Of a DNA stretch of 64,000 bases, positions 7,622 to 17,457 are shown in pieces (the stretch's first letter is position 1; each line of letters begins with the position of its first letter). Origin of the DNA: an uncultured Oscillospiraceae bacterium (lineage in GTDB: Bacteria; Bacillota; Clostridia; Oscillospirales; Ruminococcaceae); the NCBI GenBank assembly GCA_934481355.1, contig CAKSPH010000001.1, positions 208,352 to 272,351 of the forward strand, read 5' to 3'. The position numbers and the translations under genes were made by a program. The notes under the pieces are model-generated. The model was not told the DNA's origin. It did no database searches and saw only the letters and a list, made by a program, of their open reading frames with translations.

Positions 7622-9061
7622 ATGTCAAGAGATTATTCCACCTACGAAAGCCCGTTCTGCACCCGCTACGCAAGCAAGGAGATGCAGTACATCTTCTCCG
7701 CAGACAAGAAGTTTTCCACATGGCGCCGCCTGTGGGTCGCACTGGCAAGGGGCGAGATGAAGCTCGGCCTGCCCGTTACCCAGGAGCAGGTAGACGAGCT
7801 TGAAGCCCACATCAACGACATCAACTACGAAGTGGCAGAGGAGCGCGAGAAGCTCGTTCGCCACGATGTAATGTCCCACGTTTACGCTTACGGCCAGCAG
7901 TGCCCCAAGGCAAAGGGAATAATCCACCTCGGCGCGACCTCCTGCTACGTTGGCGATAACACCGATGTGATCATCATGCGCGACGCGCTTCTGCTGGTAA
8001 AGAAGAAGCTGCTCAACGTCATCAACAACCTCGCCGGCTTCGCACAGCAGCACAAGGATCAGCCCTGCCTCGCGTATACCCACCTTCAGCCCGCGCAGCT
8101 CACAACTGTCGGCAAGCGCGCGACTCTCTGGATAAACGAGCTGATGATGGACCTCGAGGAAGTGGAGTACCGCATAAGCAAGCTGAAGCTCCTCGGTCAG
8201 AAGGGCACAACAGGCACACAGGCAAGCTTCGTTGAGCTTTTCGGCGGCGACAGCAAGAAGATAAAGGCTCTGGAAAAGTCCATCGCAAACGAAATGGGCT
8301 TTGAGGAGTGCGTTCCCGTCAGCGGCCAGACCTACTCCAGAAAGATGGACAGCATGGTGCTGAACGTGCTCGGCGGTATCGCAGAGAGCTGCTCCAAGTT
8401 CAGCAACGACCTGCGTATCCTCGCTAACTTCAAGGAGATGGAAGAGCCGTTTGAGAAGAACCAGATCGGCTCCTCCGCCATGCCCTACAAGCGCAACCCT
8501 ATGCGCGCTGAGCGTATCACCTCCCTTGCAAGATACGTTATGATAGACACCCTGAACCCCGCTTTCACAGCCGGCACACAGTGGTTCGAGAGAACCCTGG
8601 ACGACAGCGCGAACAAGCGTATCTCCGTTGCAGAGGGATTCCTCGCAGTCGATTCTATCCTGAACATAATGATAAACATCACCAGCGGTCTGGTGGTTTA
8701 CCCGAAGGTGATCGAGCAGCGCGTCATGCGCGAACTGCCGTTCATGGCTACCGAGAACATCATGATGAGAGCCGTTGAAAAGGGCGGCGACCGTCAGGTG
8801 CTGCACGAGGCGCTCCGCCAGCACAGCATTGCCGCTGCAAAGGTGGTAAAGGAAGAGGGCGGCGAGAACGACCTCGTAAAGCGTATCGCGGCAGACCCGC
8901 TGTTCATGATAACCGAGGAGGAGATCATGTCCGTGCTGAAGCCCGCAAACTACACCGGCAGAGCCCCCGAGCAGGTAGAGGAATTCCTGAACGAGGTGGT
9001 TTGGCCGGTCCTTGAGAAGAACAAGGCGCTCCTCGGCGAGCACGTTGAGCTGAGCGTCTGA
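7622..9061 (+). CDS. purB: Adenylosuccinate lyase
   Basis: A 479-residue enzyme of purine synthesis that releases fumarate from SAICAR and from adenylosuccinate. The fumarase/aspartase superfamily signature GSSAMPYKRNPMR is present near residue 287, with GTTGTQASF (about 199) and the TSCYVGDNTD substrate loop near 100. The C-terminal ADSL domain is complete. An AAGGAG site precedes the ATG. A MITE-like element lies just upstream in the probable leader. recJ starts 17 bases after the stop and may be co-transcribed. Confidence 0.97.
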   Translation: MSRDYSTYESPFCTRYASKEMQYIFSADKKFSTWRRLWVALARGEMKLGLPVTQEQVDELEAHINDINYEVAEEREKLVRHDVMSHVYAYGQQCPKAKGIIHLGATSCYVGDNTDVIIMRDALLLVKKKLLNVINNLAGFAQQHKDQPCLAYTHLQPAQLTTVGKRATLWINELMMDLEEVEYRISKLKLLGQKGTTGTQASFVELFGGDSKKIKALEKSIANEMGFEECVPVSGQTYSRKMDSMVLNVLGGIAESCSKFSNDLRILANFKEMEEPFEKNQIGSSAMPYKRNPMRAERITSLARYVMIDTLNPAFTAGTQWFERTLDDSANKRISVAEGFLAVDSILNIMINITSGLVVYPKVIEQRVMRELPFMATENIMMRAVEKGGDRQVLHEALRQHSIAAAKVVKEEGGENDLVKRIAADPLFMITEEEIMSVLKPANYTGRAPEQVEEFLNEVVWPVLEKNKALLGEHVELSV

Positions 9062-9078
9062 TCCGGGAGCGAAAACAG

Positions 9079-11100
9079 TTGAAAAAGTGGCTTTGTGCGG
9101 ACGTTCCCGCAGTAAACAACGAAATAACGGCGCAGTTCGGGGAACTCCTCGGCGGGGTAATGCTCAGCCGGGGAATAACCACCCTCGACCGCGCCCGGGA
9201 ATTCTTCGGGTGCAGCAGCCTTTCAGACCCGCTCCTGCTGAAAGACATGGAGACCGCCGTTGATGTGATACGGCAGGCTCTCGACGAGGGAAAGAAGATC
9301 ACCGTTTACGGCGACTACGACTGCGACGGTGTGACCGCCACGGCTATGCTGTTCGGCTACCTCGACGCAATGGGCGCAGAAGCGGATTACTACATACCCG
9401 ACCGCAGCGAGGGCTACGGCATGAATCTCGACGCGCTGAAGCGGATTCTCGACAACGGCACGGAGCTCATCATAACCGTGGACAACGGTGTTTCCGCCGC
9501 TGAGGAAGCCCTCTACATCAAAGAGCGCGGCGCCCAGCTCGTCATAACCGACCATCACCAGCCCCCGCAGGAGCTTCCGGTATGTGAAGCCTGCGTGAAC
9601 CCCCACCGGGCCGACGACAACTCTCCGTTCAAGGAGATATGCGGCGCGGGCGTTGTCCTGAAGCTGCTCTGCGCGCTCGAGGAGGACGAGGAATTCGTCA
9701 TGGAGCAGTACTCCGACCTCGCCGCGATAGGCACCATCGGAGATGTTATGCCGCTTATAAACGAGAACCGCTACATCGTCCGCAGGGGTCTGGAGAATAT
9801 CCGCAGCAGCCAGAATCTCGGCGTTGCACAGCTTCTGAAAAGCGCTGGCTCCGAGCCGGAAAAGGTCACCTCGACCTCCCTTGCGTTCACCGTCTGCCCG
9901 AGGATAAATTCCGCAGGCAGGATAGCAAACGCGGACAAAGCGGTGCAGCTCCTGCTGAGCGACACCCCGGAGAAAGCGCGCCTGCTCAGCGAGGAGCTAA
10001 ACCTGCTGAACACCCAGCGCCGCGCCGAGGAAAACAAGATAATGGAGGGCGTTGAAGCCCAGATAAAACAGCGCCCGGAGCTGCTGAAGGAGCGCGTGCT
10101 GGTGCTCTCCGGCGAGGGCTGGCACCACGGCGTTATCGGCATAATCGCGGCGCGCCTGCTCGAAAAATACGGGAAGCCCGTGCTGATGATATCCAGCGAA
10201 AACGGCGAAGCGCGCGGCTCCGCAAGGGGCATTGACGGATTTTCCATCTACAAGCTGCTGGACAGGTGCAGCATGGTGCTGACGAAATTCGGCGGTCACA
10301 TGAAAGCCGGGGGATTCTCCCTGCCGGCTGAAAAGGTCGAGGATTTCCGGCAGATGGTTTACGGCTTCTGCCGGGAATGCTACCCGAAAATGCCGGAATA
10401 CACTGCCTGCGCCGACATGGAGATGACCGGCGACAGGCTCACGATGGAGCAGATAACCGAGCTCTCCAAGCTGGAGCCCTGCGGCGAGGGGAACAGCGTT
10501 CCGCTGTTCCTGCTGAAAAACTGCACGGTGAGCGCCGTAAATCCGCTTTCGCAGGGAAAATACACCAGGCTGGAGCTTATCTCCGGCGGCGTAAGGCTCA
10601 GCGCGCTGTGCTTCGGGATACCCTACGCGAAGTTCCACGCGGCAGCCGGCAGCATGGTGGATATCATCGCCACAGCCGAGATAAACGAATTCAACGGCAA
10701 AAGGGAAGTCGTGCTGAAGGTGCAGGAGCTCCGCCCGTCGGATTTCCGCGAGGACAGATTCTTTGCGGCGCAGCGCACCTACGAGGAGATATCCCGCGGC
10801 GAGGGCTGCGACGGCAGGCTTGCCCCGAGGGTGGTTCCCGACCGCGAGGCCCTGAAAAAGGTCTACGACCTGCTGAGACAGCACGGCGGAAAGATGTCCG
10901 CAGAGGATCTGTGCGTTTACGGCGGCAGCGGTCTGAACTACTGTATGCTGCGCATCGCGCTGGATACGTTCGCTTCGTCCGGAATGGCGGAGATATCCGC
11001 TGACGCGGGCGATGTAAGGCTTATTCCCGTCAGTCAGAAAACTGATCTTATGGCGTCCGGGTTCCTGGCAGACCTCCGCAGGAGCCTTTCATTAACTTGA
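9079..11100 (+). CDS. recJ: Single-stranded-DNA-specific exonuclease RecJ
   Basis: A 673-residue 5'-3' exonuclease for recombination and mismatch repair. It shows the DHH-family metal motifs GDYDCDGVTATAM (about residue 77), IITVDNGVS and VITDHHQPP (about 155), then the DHHA1 motif GGHMKAGGFSL near 400 and an OB-like region further on. The C-terminal 110 residues form an extra domain seen in many Firmicutes RecJ proteins. Translation starts at a TTG (MKKWLC) with GGGAG nine bases upstream; no nearby ATG fits. It lies between purB and rel. Confidence 0.95.
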   Translation: MKKWLCADVPAVNNEITAQFGELLGGVMLSRGITTLDRAREFFGCSSLSDPLLLKDMETAVDVIRQALDEGKKITVYGDYDCDGVTATAMLFGYLDAMGAEADYYIPDRSEGYGMNLDALKRILDNGTELIITVDNGVSAAEEALYIKERGAQLVITDHHQPPQELPVCEACVNPHRADDNSPFKEICGAGVVLKLLCALEEDEEFVMEQYSDLAAIGTIGDVMPLINENRYIVRRGLENIRSSQNLGVAQLLKSAGSEPEKVTSTSLAFTVCPRINSAGRIANADKAVQLLLSDTPEKARLLSEELNLLNTQRRAEENKIMEGVEAQIKQRPELLKERVLVLSGEGWHHGVIGIIAARLLEKYGKPVLMISSENGEARGSARGIDGFSIYKLLDRCSMVLTKFGGHMKAGGFSLPAEKVEDFRQMVYGFCRECYPKMPEYTACADMEMTGDRLTMEQITELSKLEPCGEGNSVPLFLLKNCTVSAVNPLSQGKYTRLELISGGVRLSALCFGIPYAKFHAAAGSMVDIIATAEINEFNGKREVVLKVQELRPSDFREDRFFAAQRTYEEISRGEGCDGRLAPRVVPDREALKKVYDLLRQHGGKMSAEDLCVYGGSGLNYCMLRIALDTFASSGMAEISADAGDVRLIPVSQKTDLMASGFLADLRRSLSLT

Positions 11101-11124
11101 TTTTATTATATGGGGTGGTACAGC

Positions 11125-13314
11125 ATGACCGGTTCGACGGTAACAACATTTGAACAGCTCGCGGAGAAGATAAAGGCAAGCGAAAAGCCCTACGACCTGG
11201 AAAAGATAACACAGGCGTACAAGGTCGCGGAAAAGGCTCACGAGGGGCAGAAGCGCACCTCCGGCGACCCGTATATCACACACCCGCTTGCCGTGGCGGC
11301 TATCCTGCTGGATTACTGCATGGATACCGACACTATATGCGCAGCCCTGCTGCACGACACCGTTGAGGACACCGACGTCACCCTTGACGAGCTCCGCAAG
11401 AAATTCGGCGAGGACGTCGCCCTGATGGTGGACGGCGTTACCAAGATAGGACTTGTCCCGCTGGTCTCCAAGGAGGAACAGCAGGCGGAGAATATCCGCA
11501 AGATACTCATGGCGATGTCCAAGGATATCCGCGTAATAATCATCAAGCTTGCCGACCGCCTCCACAATATGCGCACCCTCGCCGCAAGACCACCAGAGAA
11601 GCAGCGCAAGACATCCCTCGAGACCATGAACTTCTACGCGCCCATAGCACACCGCCTTGGTATGAGCGACGTCAAGGAGGAAATGGAGGATATCGCGATA
11701 CACTACCTCGACCCCTACGGCTGTAAGGAAGTCGAGGAGCAGATAGCCCTCCACAAGGAAGAACGCGACGCATTCATCGAAAGCATAAAGAAGCGCATAA
11801 GAGAGCGTATTTCCGACATAAAGCCCGCCCCGATAATCGAGGGACGCGTGAAGTCCATTTACAGCATATACAAAAAGGTCTACGTCAAGAACAAGCGCTT
11901 TGACGAGATATACGACATCTATGCGGTGCGAGTTATCGTGCAGTCGGTAATCGAATGCTACAACGTGCTCGGAGTTATCCACGATATGTTCCGCCCGATA
12001 CCCTACCGCTTCAAGGACTATATCGCCACCCCGAAGCCTAACCGCTACCAGTCCCTCCACACCACCGTAATAGGCCGCGAGGGTATCCCGTTCGAGGTGC
12101 AGATACGCACCGTGGAGATGCACAACACCGCGCAGTACGGCGTTGCCGCCCACTGGAAGTACAAGGCTGGCATCTCCGGAAACGTTTCGGGAGAAAAGCG
12201 CTTCGACTGGATAAGACAGCTCCTCGAGCGCCAGCAGGAAGCGGACGATGTGGAAGCTATCGCGGACGCGATAAAGACCGACCTCGCCCCGGACGAGGTA
12301 TTCGCATTCACGCCAAAGGGCGACGTTATCTCCCTGCCGATGGGCGCGACTGTGCTGGATTTCGCCTACTCGATACACACGCAGGTCGGAAACAAGATGA
12401 CCGGCGCGAAGGTCGGCGGCAGAATGGTCAGCTTCGATTACCAGATAAAGACCGGCGATATCGTCGAGATACTCACCTCCGGCTCGCCGAATTACGGGCC
12501 GAACAGGAACTGGCTTGAAATCGCCCGCACCACCGAGGCAAAGAGCAAGATAAGAAGCTGGTTCAAGAAGGAATGCCGCGAAGAAAACGTTGAACGAGGC
12601 AAAGAGGAGCTGGAGCACGAATTCAAGCGCAACGGCATTGTCATCACTCCAGAGCTGCTTCAGTCGGCGGCTCAGCGCCAGAGATTAGGTTCTGTGGACG
12701 ACCTGTACGCAGCGATAGGCTACGGCGGCGTTTCCATGTCGAAGATAGTCCAGCGCATAAAGGAGGAGCAGCTCCGCAGCCACAAGGAGCAGCAGGCAGT
12801 ACAGGCGGCCTCCGACCCGGCGGAAGCCATCAGCGAGAACAACCGCCGCTCCCGCAGCAAGGGAATCATCATCGAGGGCGTGGACAACTGCCTTGTGAAA
12901 TTCGCACAGTGCTGCAACCCGCTGCCCGGCGACCCGATAATCGGATTCGTCACCCGGGGCTTCGGCGTTTCTATCCACAAGCAGGACTGCGTTAACGTTG
13001 TCAACAACATGGACAACCCCGACAACAAGGACCGCTGGATAAAGGCAAGCTGGGCAGGTCTGGACGACTCCACCTACCGCGCAACGATAGACGTTATCGC
13101 AGAGGACAGGATAACCATATTCGCAGATATAACCACCGCCATCGCCACCAACCATATCCCGCTCCACGAGATGAACGCGCACCACCTGAAAAACGGCAAC
13201 ATGAGCCTTGTGGTAACAGTCGAGATAGCCGGAATGGAGCAGCTCTCAAACGTAATGGCAAGGCTCCAGAAGATACCCGGCGTTATCTCGGTAGAGCGCA
13301 CCGGAAAGCAGTAA
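11125..13314 (+). CDS. rel: Bifunctional (p)ppGpp synthetase/hydrolase Rel
   Basis: A 729-residue stringent-response enzyme. Domains in order: HD hydrolase (GDPYITHP near residue 49, HDTVEDT near 78), RelA/SpoT synthetase (GRVKSIYSIYKK near 241, EVQIRT near 325), TGS (FAFTPKGDVISLP near 393), a zinc-finger/RIS region (FAQCCNPLPGD) and a C-terminal ACT domain. The intact HD motif suggests that it both makes and degrades (p)ppGpp. I chose the ATG at 11125 because GGGGTGG lies six bases before it; an in-frame ATG 15 bases upstream has no ribosome site. The MBL-fold gene follows by ten bases. Confidence 0.95.
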   Translation: MTGSTVTTFEQLAEKIKASEKPYDLEKITQAYKVAEKAHEGQKRTSGDPYITHPLAVAAILLDYCMDTDTICAALLHDTVEDTDVTLDELRKKFGEDVALMVDGVTKIGLVPLVSKEEQQAENIRKILMAMSKDIRVIIIKLADRLHNMRTLAARPPEKQRKTSLETMNFYAPIAHRLGMSDVKEEMEDIAIHYLDPYGCKEVEEQIALHKEERDAFIESIKKRIRERISDIKPAPIIEGRVKSIYSIYKKVYVKNKRFDEIYDIYAVRVIVQSVIECYNVLGVIHDMFRPIPYRFKDYIATPKPNRYQSLHTTVIGREGIPFEVQIRTVEMHNTAQYGVAAHWKYKAGISGNVSGEKRFDWIRQLLERQQEADDVEAIADAIKTDLAPDEVFAFTPKGDVISLPMGATVLDFAYSIHTQVGNKMTGAKVGGRMVSFDYQIKTGDIVEILTSGSPNYGPNRNWLEIARTTEAKSKIRSWFKKECREENVERGKEELEHEFKRNGIVITPELLQSAAQRQRLGSVDDLYAAIGYGGVSMSKIVQRIKEEQLRSHKEQQAVQAASDPAEAISENNRRSRSKGIIIEGVDNCLVKFAQCCNPLPGDPIIGFVTRGFGVSIHKQDCVNVVNNMDNPDNKDRWIKASWAGLDDSTYRATIDVIAEDRITIFADITTAIATNHIPLHEMNAHHLKNGNMSLVVTVEIAGMEQLSNVMARLQKIPGVISVERTGKQ

Positions 13315-13324
13315 AGGAGGTTAT

Positions 13325-13957
13325 ATGCAGATTTATCAGCTCCCGCTGGGAGCGCTCCAGACCAACTGCTACATCATTCCCGGGGAGGGCGGCCGGGCAG
13401 TTGTGATAGACCCCGCCTCCGTAACGGAAGCGGAAATGTTCCTGAACACCCACGGGCTTTCCCTCGGGACTATCGTGATAACGCACGGTCATTACGACCA
13501 TTTTGCCGGAGCCGCGGAGCTCCGGCGGAAATCCGGCGCTAAGATATTCGCCAGCGCCCCGGACGAGCAGATGTACTCCAGCGCCGCAAAAAGCTGGGCG
13601 GACTTCATGCCGGTGGAGTTTTCACCGATAAAGCCGGACAAACTGTTCTCAGACGGTGAGGAATTTACCGCAGAGGGGCTGAAATTCCGCGTGATGGCGG
13701 CTCCGGGGCACACCGCGGGAAGCTGCCTGCTGTTCCTCGAAAACGAGGGAGAACAGGTGATCTTCTGCGGGGACGTGGTTTTCTGCATGGGAGTCGGCAG
13801 GACGGACGGCTTCTCCGGAAGCACCCGGGATATGCTGGACAGCCTCGAAAAAATCGCGAAGCTCCCCGGGGACTACAAGATCTACCCCGGTCATGGAAGC
13901 ACAACAACGCTTGACTACGAGCGCGAAAACAACCCCTACATTGCAAGATACAGATGA
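13325..13957 (+). CDS. MBL-fold metallo-hydrolase, glyoxalase II-like
   Basis: A 210-residue cytoplasmic protein with the metallo-beta-lactamase metal motif THGHYDHFAGA near residue 58 and further ligands in APGHTAGS (about 120), FCGDVVF and YPGHGSTTT (about 180). This arrangement is that of hydroxyacylglutathione hydrolase-like proteins (YcbL/GloB type) found next to rel in many Firmicutes. Firmicutes generally lack glutathione, so the substrate is probably another thioester; that is inference. AAGGAGG precedes the ATG. Confidence 0.9.
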   Translation: MQIYQLPLGALQTNCYIIPGEGGRAVVIDPASVTEAEMFLNTHGLSLGTIVITHGHYDHFAGAAELRRKSGAKIFASAPDEQMYSSAAKSWADFMPVEFSPIKPDKLFSDGEEFTAEGLKFRVMAAPGHTAGSCLLFLENEGEQVIFCGDVVFCMGVGRTDGFSGSTRDMLDSLEKIAKLPGDYKIYPGHGSTTTLDYERENNPYIARYR

Positions 13958-14007
13958 AAAAACTTATGCCGTGCACAATCTCGCTGAAGCTGCGCGGTAT
14001 TTCATTA

Positions 14008-14055
14008 AGTTCACCTCAAAAAATCTTTCGCGAAGGAGGTTTTCAGAGGTGACCA
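14008..14055. repeat. Short inverted-repeat element, copy B
   Basis: GTTCACCTCAAAAAATC at the left end and GGTTTTCAGAGGTGACC at the right end are imperfect inverted repeats around a small TTTCGCGAA centre, about 48 bp in all. The ends match the 7421-7571 element (CACCTCTAAAAACC) and look like a collapsed copy. It lies between the MBL gene and pncB and may act as a terminator-like hairpin. Confidence 0.5.
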
Positions 14056-14075
14056 TCAAGTGAAGGGAGCATAAA

Positions 14076-15539
14076 ATGATAACCGAACAGAACTGCACAA
14101 TGCTGTGTGATTTCTACCAGCTTACAATGGGCAACGGATATTTCAGGACAAAGCACGCAGACAGGATCGCATATTTCGACGTATTTTTCCGCAAGGTCCC
14201 GGACGGCGGCGGTTACGCCATCTGCGCGGGTCTGGAACAGGTCATCGGCTATATTCAGGGACTCCATTTCACTGAGGATGACATCAGCTACCTGCGCACA
14301 AAAAAGATATTCAGTGAGGATTTCCTCGATTATCTCAGGAATTTCAGATTCACCGGCGATATCTGGGCTGTTCCGGAGGGCACCCCCGTGTTCCCGTCTG
14401 AGCCTCTCATTACCGTGCGCGCTCCCGCGATCCAGGCTCAGCTTGTGGAAACAATGCTACTGCTGCTGGTGAACCACCAGTCGCTTATTGCGACAAAGGC
14501 CAACAGGATAGTACGCGCGGCCTAGGGGCGCGCCATCTCGGAGTTCGGCTCCCGCCGGGCGCAGGGAGCAAGCGGCGCGTTACTCGGCGCCAGAGCCGCA
14601 TATATCGGCGGATGTGCCGGAACTGCCTGCGTGCTCGCGGACGAAATGTACGGAGTTCCCGCCACCGGAACTATGGCGCACAGCTGGGTGCAGATGTTCG
14701 ACACGGAGCTTGAGGCCTTTGAAAGCTACTGCCGCACCTATCCGGATTCCTCGACCCTGCTGGTGGACACATACAACGTCCTGAAAAGCGACGTTCCCAA
14801 CGCGATAAAGGCGTTCGACAATGTGCTGAAGCCCCTCGGAAAGCGCCCCTGCGGCATTCGCCTGGATTCCGGAGATATCGCGTACCTCTCCCGCGAGGCA
14901 CGCAGAATGCTGGATGAGGCGGGATATCCCGACTGCAGGATAGTCGCCTCCAACAGCCTTGACGAGAGGATAATCACCGACCTGCTGAATCAGGGCGCGA
15001 AAATCGACCTTTTCGGCGTGGGAGAAAGACTGATAACCGCAAGCAGCGAGCCGGTATTCGGCGGCGTATACAAGCTGGCGGCAGTCGAAGAAAACGGCGT
15101 TATCACCCCGAAAATCAAGATCTCCGAAAATGTCAGCAAGATAACCAACCCGCACTACAAGAAGCTCTACCGCCTGTACAGCCGCGAAACCGGCAAAGCC
15201 ATCGCCGACCAGCTCTGCGTTTACGATGAGGTGATAGACGATACAAAGCCGCTCACCATTTTCGACCCGGACTTCACATGGAAGAAAAAGCGCGTTACGG
15301 ATTTCACCGCCCGGGAGCTTCAGGTGCAGATATTCAGGGGCGGCGAGCTGGTATACAAGAAGCCCTCGCTCCAGGAAATACGCGCCTACTGCGCGCAGCA
15401 GATAGACACCCTCTGGGACGAGGTGCTGCGCTTCGACAACCCGCACAACTACTACGTTGATCTTTCGCAGAGGCTCTGGGACATCAAGCACTCCTTGCTT
15501 GACAACGGCGGCACACTTACCGGAGGCGAGGAGAAATGA
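14076..15539 (+). pseudogene. pncB: Nicotinate phosphoribosyltransferase interrupted by one in-frame TAG
   Basis: The reading frame from ATG 14076 (GGGAG upstream) to TGA 15537-15539 encodes a full-length (about 487 residues) NAD-salvage enzyme that makes nicotinate mononucleotide, except for TAG at 14523-14525. Before it the protein reads ...TKANRIVRAA; after it, GRAISEFGSRRAQGASGA, the family core. Family members usually have Lys here, so AAG to TAG is the simplest change. The catalytic-loop GTMAHSWVQMF is intact, and no other lesion is present in 340 further codons. The cause could be a recent mutation, a sequencing error or leaky readthrough. A restart at ATG 14631 would lack the N-terminal domain. 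Confidence 0.85.
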
Positions 15540-16126
15540 CGCTCCGCGACACTGTGCAGCTTTACATCGGGAAGATAACCCGGGACAATCCGGGCACGCG
15601 GTATTGCGGCTTTGCCCCTCCAGAGGAAACGGCAGGCGTGATAGATACATCGCCTGACAAAAGCGGAGACGCAGGCATAGCATTCCTTGCCGACCGCCTT
15701 GTTATGGTGCTTGACGGGATCGCAGTTCAGCTATTTTACAGCGAAATAGAGAACACGGAAATTATCCCGAGCTATGAATCTCCATTCGATGACGAACTTA
15801 TCATAAACGCCGGAAGATCCGTCCGCATTTCGGACTGCTCCCTCAACAAGCGGGAATTACAGCGCCTGCTGAACGACGTGTGCTATCTCAGCGCGGCAAT
15901 GACCGCCGACCAGCGCGAGGAGCTCTCATCACAGCTCACCGCGGAGGCCCTTGAATATTACAGCGCGGACTTACAGCCGGCTGAGCCTGCCGCTACGCGC
16001 ACAGAGCCTGAAAGAAGCGCTCCCGCGCATGAAGCTCCATCGGGATCCCCGGAAGAATACACCGATGAGGATATCAGAAAGGCGCTTATGAAGTCGATAT
16101 CCGTGATGAAAAGAAGAAAGAAATAA
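15536..16126 (+). CDS. Hypothetical protein
   Basis: A 196-residue protein I do not recognise. Its ATG overlaps the pncB stop by four bases (ATGA), so it is coupled to pncB and is read only if ribosomes pass or restart after the pncB amber codon. The first 140 residues look folded (VQLYIGKITRDNPGTRYCGF, LADRLVMVLDGIAVQLFY); a Pro/Ala/Glu-rich linker follows, then a short basic tail (ALMKSISVMKRRKK). No signal peptide or membrane segment is seen. A strong terminator follows. Confidence 0.75.
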   Translation: MTLRDTVQLYIGKITRDNPGTRYCGFAPPEETAGVIDTSPDKSGDAGIAFLADRLVMVLDGIAVQLFYSEIENTEIIPSYESPFDDELIINAGRSVRISDCSLNKRELQRLLNDVCYLSAAMTADQREELSSQLTAEALEYYSADLQPAEPAATRTEPERSAPAHEAPSGSPEEYTDEDIRKALMKSISVMKRRKK

Positions 16127-16130
16127 ACGC

Positions 16131-16170
16131 AAGGGAGGTGCAATCAAGACGATTGCACCTCCCGTTTTTA
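16131..16170 (+). terminator. Strong terminator after the pncB operon
   Basis: GGGAGGTGCAATC (16133-16145) pairs perfectly with GATTGCACCTCCC (16151-16163) over a five-base loop and is followed by GTTTTT. It lies between the convergent plus-strand unit and potD. Confidence 0.92.
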
Positions 16171-17457
16171 TCAGTAGATGTCTTTCTTTTTCTTTACATA
16201 CCGCCGTATGAGCGTGAATATTATCAGTCCGAGGCACAGAAGCAGGAACGTCGGCACCAGCCAGAGGTTGGTATTCTGGTTCTCTGCGGACTTCATCTCT
16301 GTCCACAGGGTCTGCATTTGCAGGTTCGCCTCATCGGAAAGGTTCACGAAAATTGTCGTGTGCTCGTCAAGGTACTCGTCCCCGGGATAGGATACCGGAT
16401 TCCCGCGTATCTCCTCGTCAAGCATTTCGTAGGCGGCGCTGTGCGGAGTGGAATAGCAGATGTAGTCGATATTCGCGTAGGCTATATCAGGCTCGCACAT
16501 GAAGTTTATATACATCTCTGCGGCTTCCTTCTGCTTCGCTCCGGTCGGAATGCACATTGCGTCGATGAACAGGTTCGTGCCGCTCTTCGGGACTGCGAAA
16601 TCAAGATCCTCGTTCTCGTCAAGGATAGTCAGCGCGTCACCCGCGTAATACGGAGCTATCCACGCGTCGTTCGCCGCCATCTTGTCGAATATCTCGTCCA
16701 TGACGTACGCCTGCACTACGCTTTTCTGCTCCTTGAGCTTGTTCGCGGCGGCGGTCAGCTCGTCCTTGTCCTCGGTGTTCAGGGAGTAGCCCATCATTAT
16801 CTCGGCTATCGCGAAAGCGTCCCGGGGGTTGTCGAACATCAGTATCTGGTCGGCGTAATCCTCGTTCCACAGTATATCCCAGTCGATGTCCTCTTTCGGA
16901 ATATCTATCTGCGTGGTGTTGTATATCAGCCCGACAGTTCCCCATGTGTACGGCACGGAATATGCGTTCTCAGGGTCGTAGGCAGGGTCCACAAAGCTCG
17001 GCATGATGTACCTGAAGTTCGGGATATTGTCGAAGTCCAGCGGCTGTATCATGTCCTCCTTTATCATCTTGGAGATCATGTAGTCGGACGGGATTATCAC
17101 GTCATAGCTTGCTCCGCCGCCTTTCAGCTTCGCGTAGAGTTCCTCGTTGGTGGCGTAGTTCGTGTAGTTCACCTTTATTCCGGTGAGCTTCGTGAACTCC
17201 GCGTTGACGTTCAGCGTGCCCTCGTCCGCGCCGGTGCAGATGTACTCGCCCCAGTTATAGACGTTTATCGAGATATCCTGCCCTTTGAACCTGGTGTAGT
17301 AGTCCATATCCTCCACCGTGAGGGTCTGCGCTTCGGATTCCTCCGTTTCAGCCTCGGCTGTGACGTCGGAAGCCTGCCCGGCCCCGGAACAGCCGGAAAG
17401 CCCGATAACAGCCGCCGCGCAGAGGACGGCGCTCAGCCTTTTGAAGATAACGTTCAT
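16171..17457 (-). CDS. potD: Spermidine/putrescine ABC transporter substrate-binding lipoprotein with C-terminal membrane segment
   Basis: A 428-residue solute-binding protein. The start MNVIFKRLSAVLC overlaps the potC stop by four bases. A signal peptide ends in the lipobox LSGC (Cys near residue 21), followed by an acidic linker. The mature part has polyamine-binding protein features (INVYNWGEYI, TGIKVNYTNYATNEELYAKL, YDVIIPSDYMISKM). Unusually it does not stop after the binding domain: about 45 extra residues include a hydrophobic helix (LWLVPTFLLLCLGLIIFTLI) and a basic tail (RRYVKKKKDIY), so it may be anchored at both ends. Last gene of potABCD. Confidence 0.9.
   Translation of the reverse strand: MNVIFKRLSAVLCAAAVIGLSGCSGAGQASDVTAEAETEESEAQTLTVEDMDYYTRFKGQDISINVYNWGEYICTGADEGTLNVNAEFTKLTGIKVNYTNYATNEELYAKLKGGGASYDVIIPSDYMISKMIKEDMIQPLDFDNIPNFRYIMPSFVDPAYDPENAYSVPYTWGTVGLIYNTTQIDIPKEDIDWDILWNEDYADQILMFDNPRDAFAIAEIMMGYSLNTEDKDELTAAANKLKEQKSVVQAYVMDEIFDKMAANDAWIAPYYAGDALTILDENEDLDFAVPKSGTNLFIDAMCIPTGAKQKEAAEMYINFMCEPDIAYANIDYICYSTPHSAAYEMLDEEIRGNPVSYPGDEYLDEHTTIFVNLSDEANLQMQTLWTEMKSAENQNTNLWLVPTFLLLCLGLIIFTLIRRYVKKKKDIY

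Noticed and set aside
7625-9043. 472-codon minus-strand open frame opposite purB
   Set aside because: Antisense shadow of purB with Leu/His/Val-rich composition typical of reversed coding DNA.
14076-15539. TAG read as a sense codon across the genome (alternative code or pyrrolysine)
   Set aside because: ylxM ends at a TAG in the expected place, and no pyl genes or suppressor tRNA are visible here; a point change is simpler.
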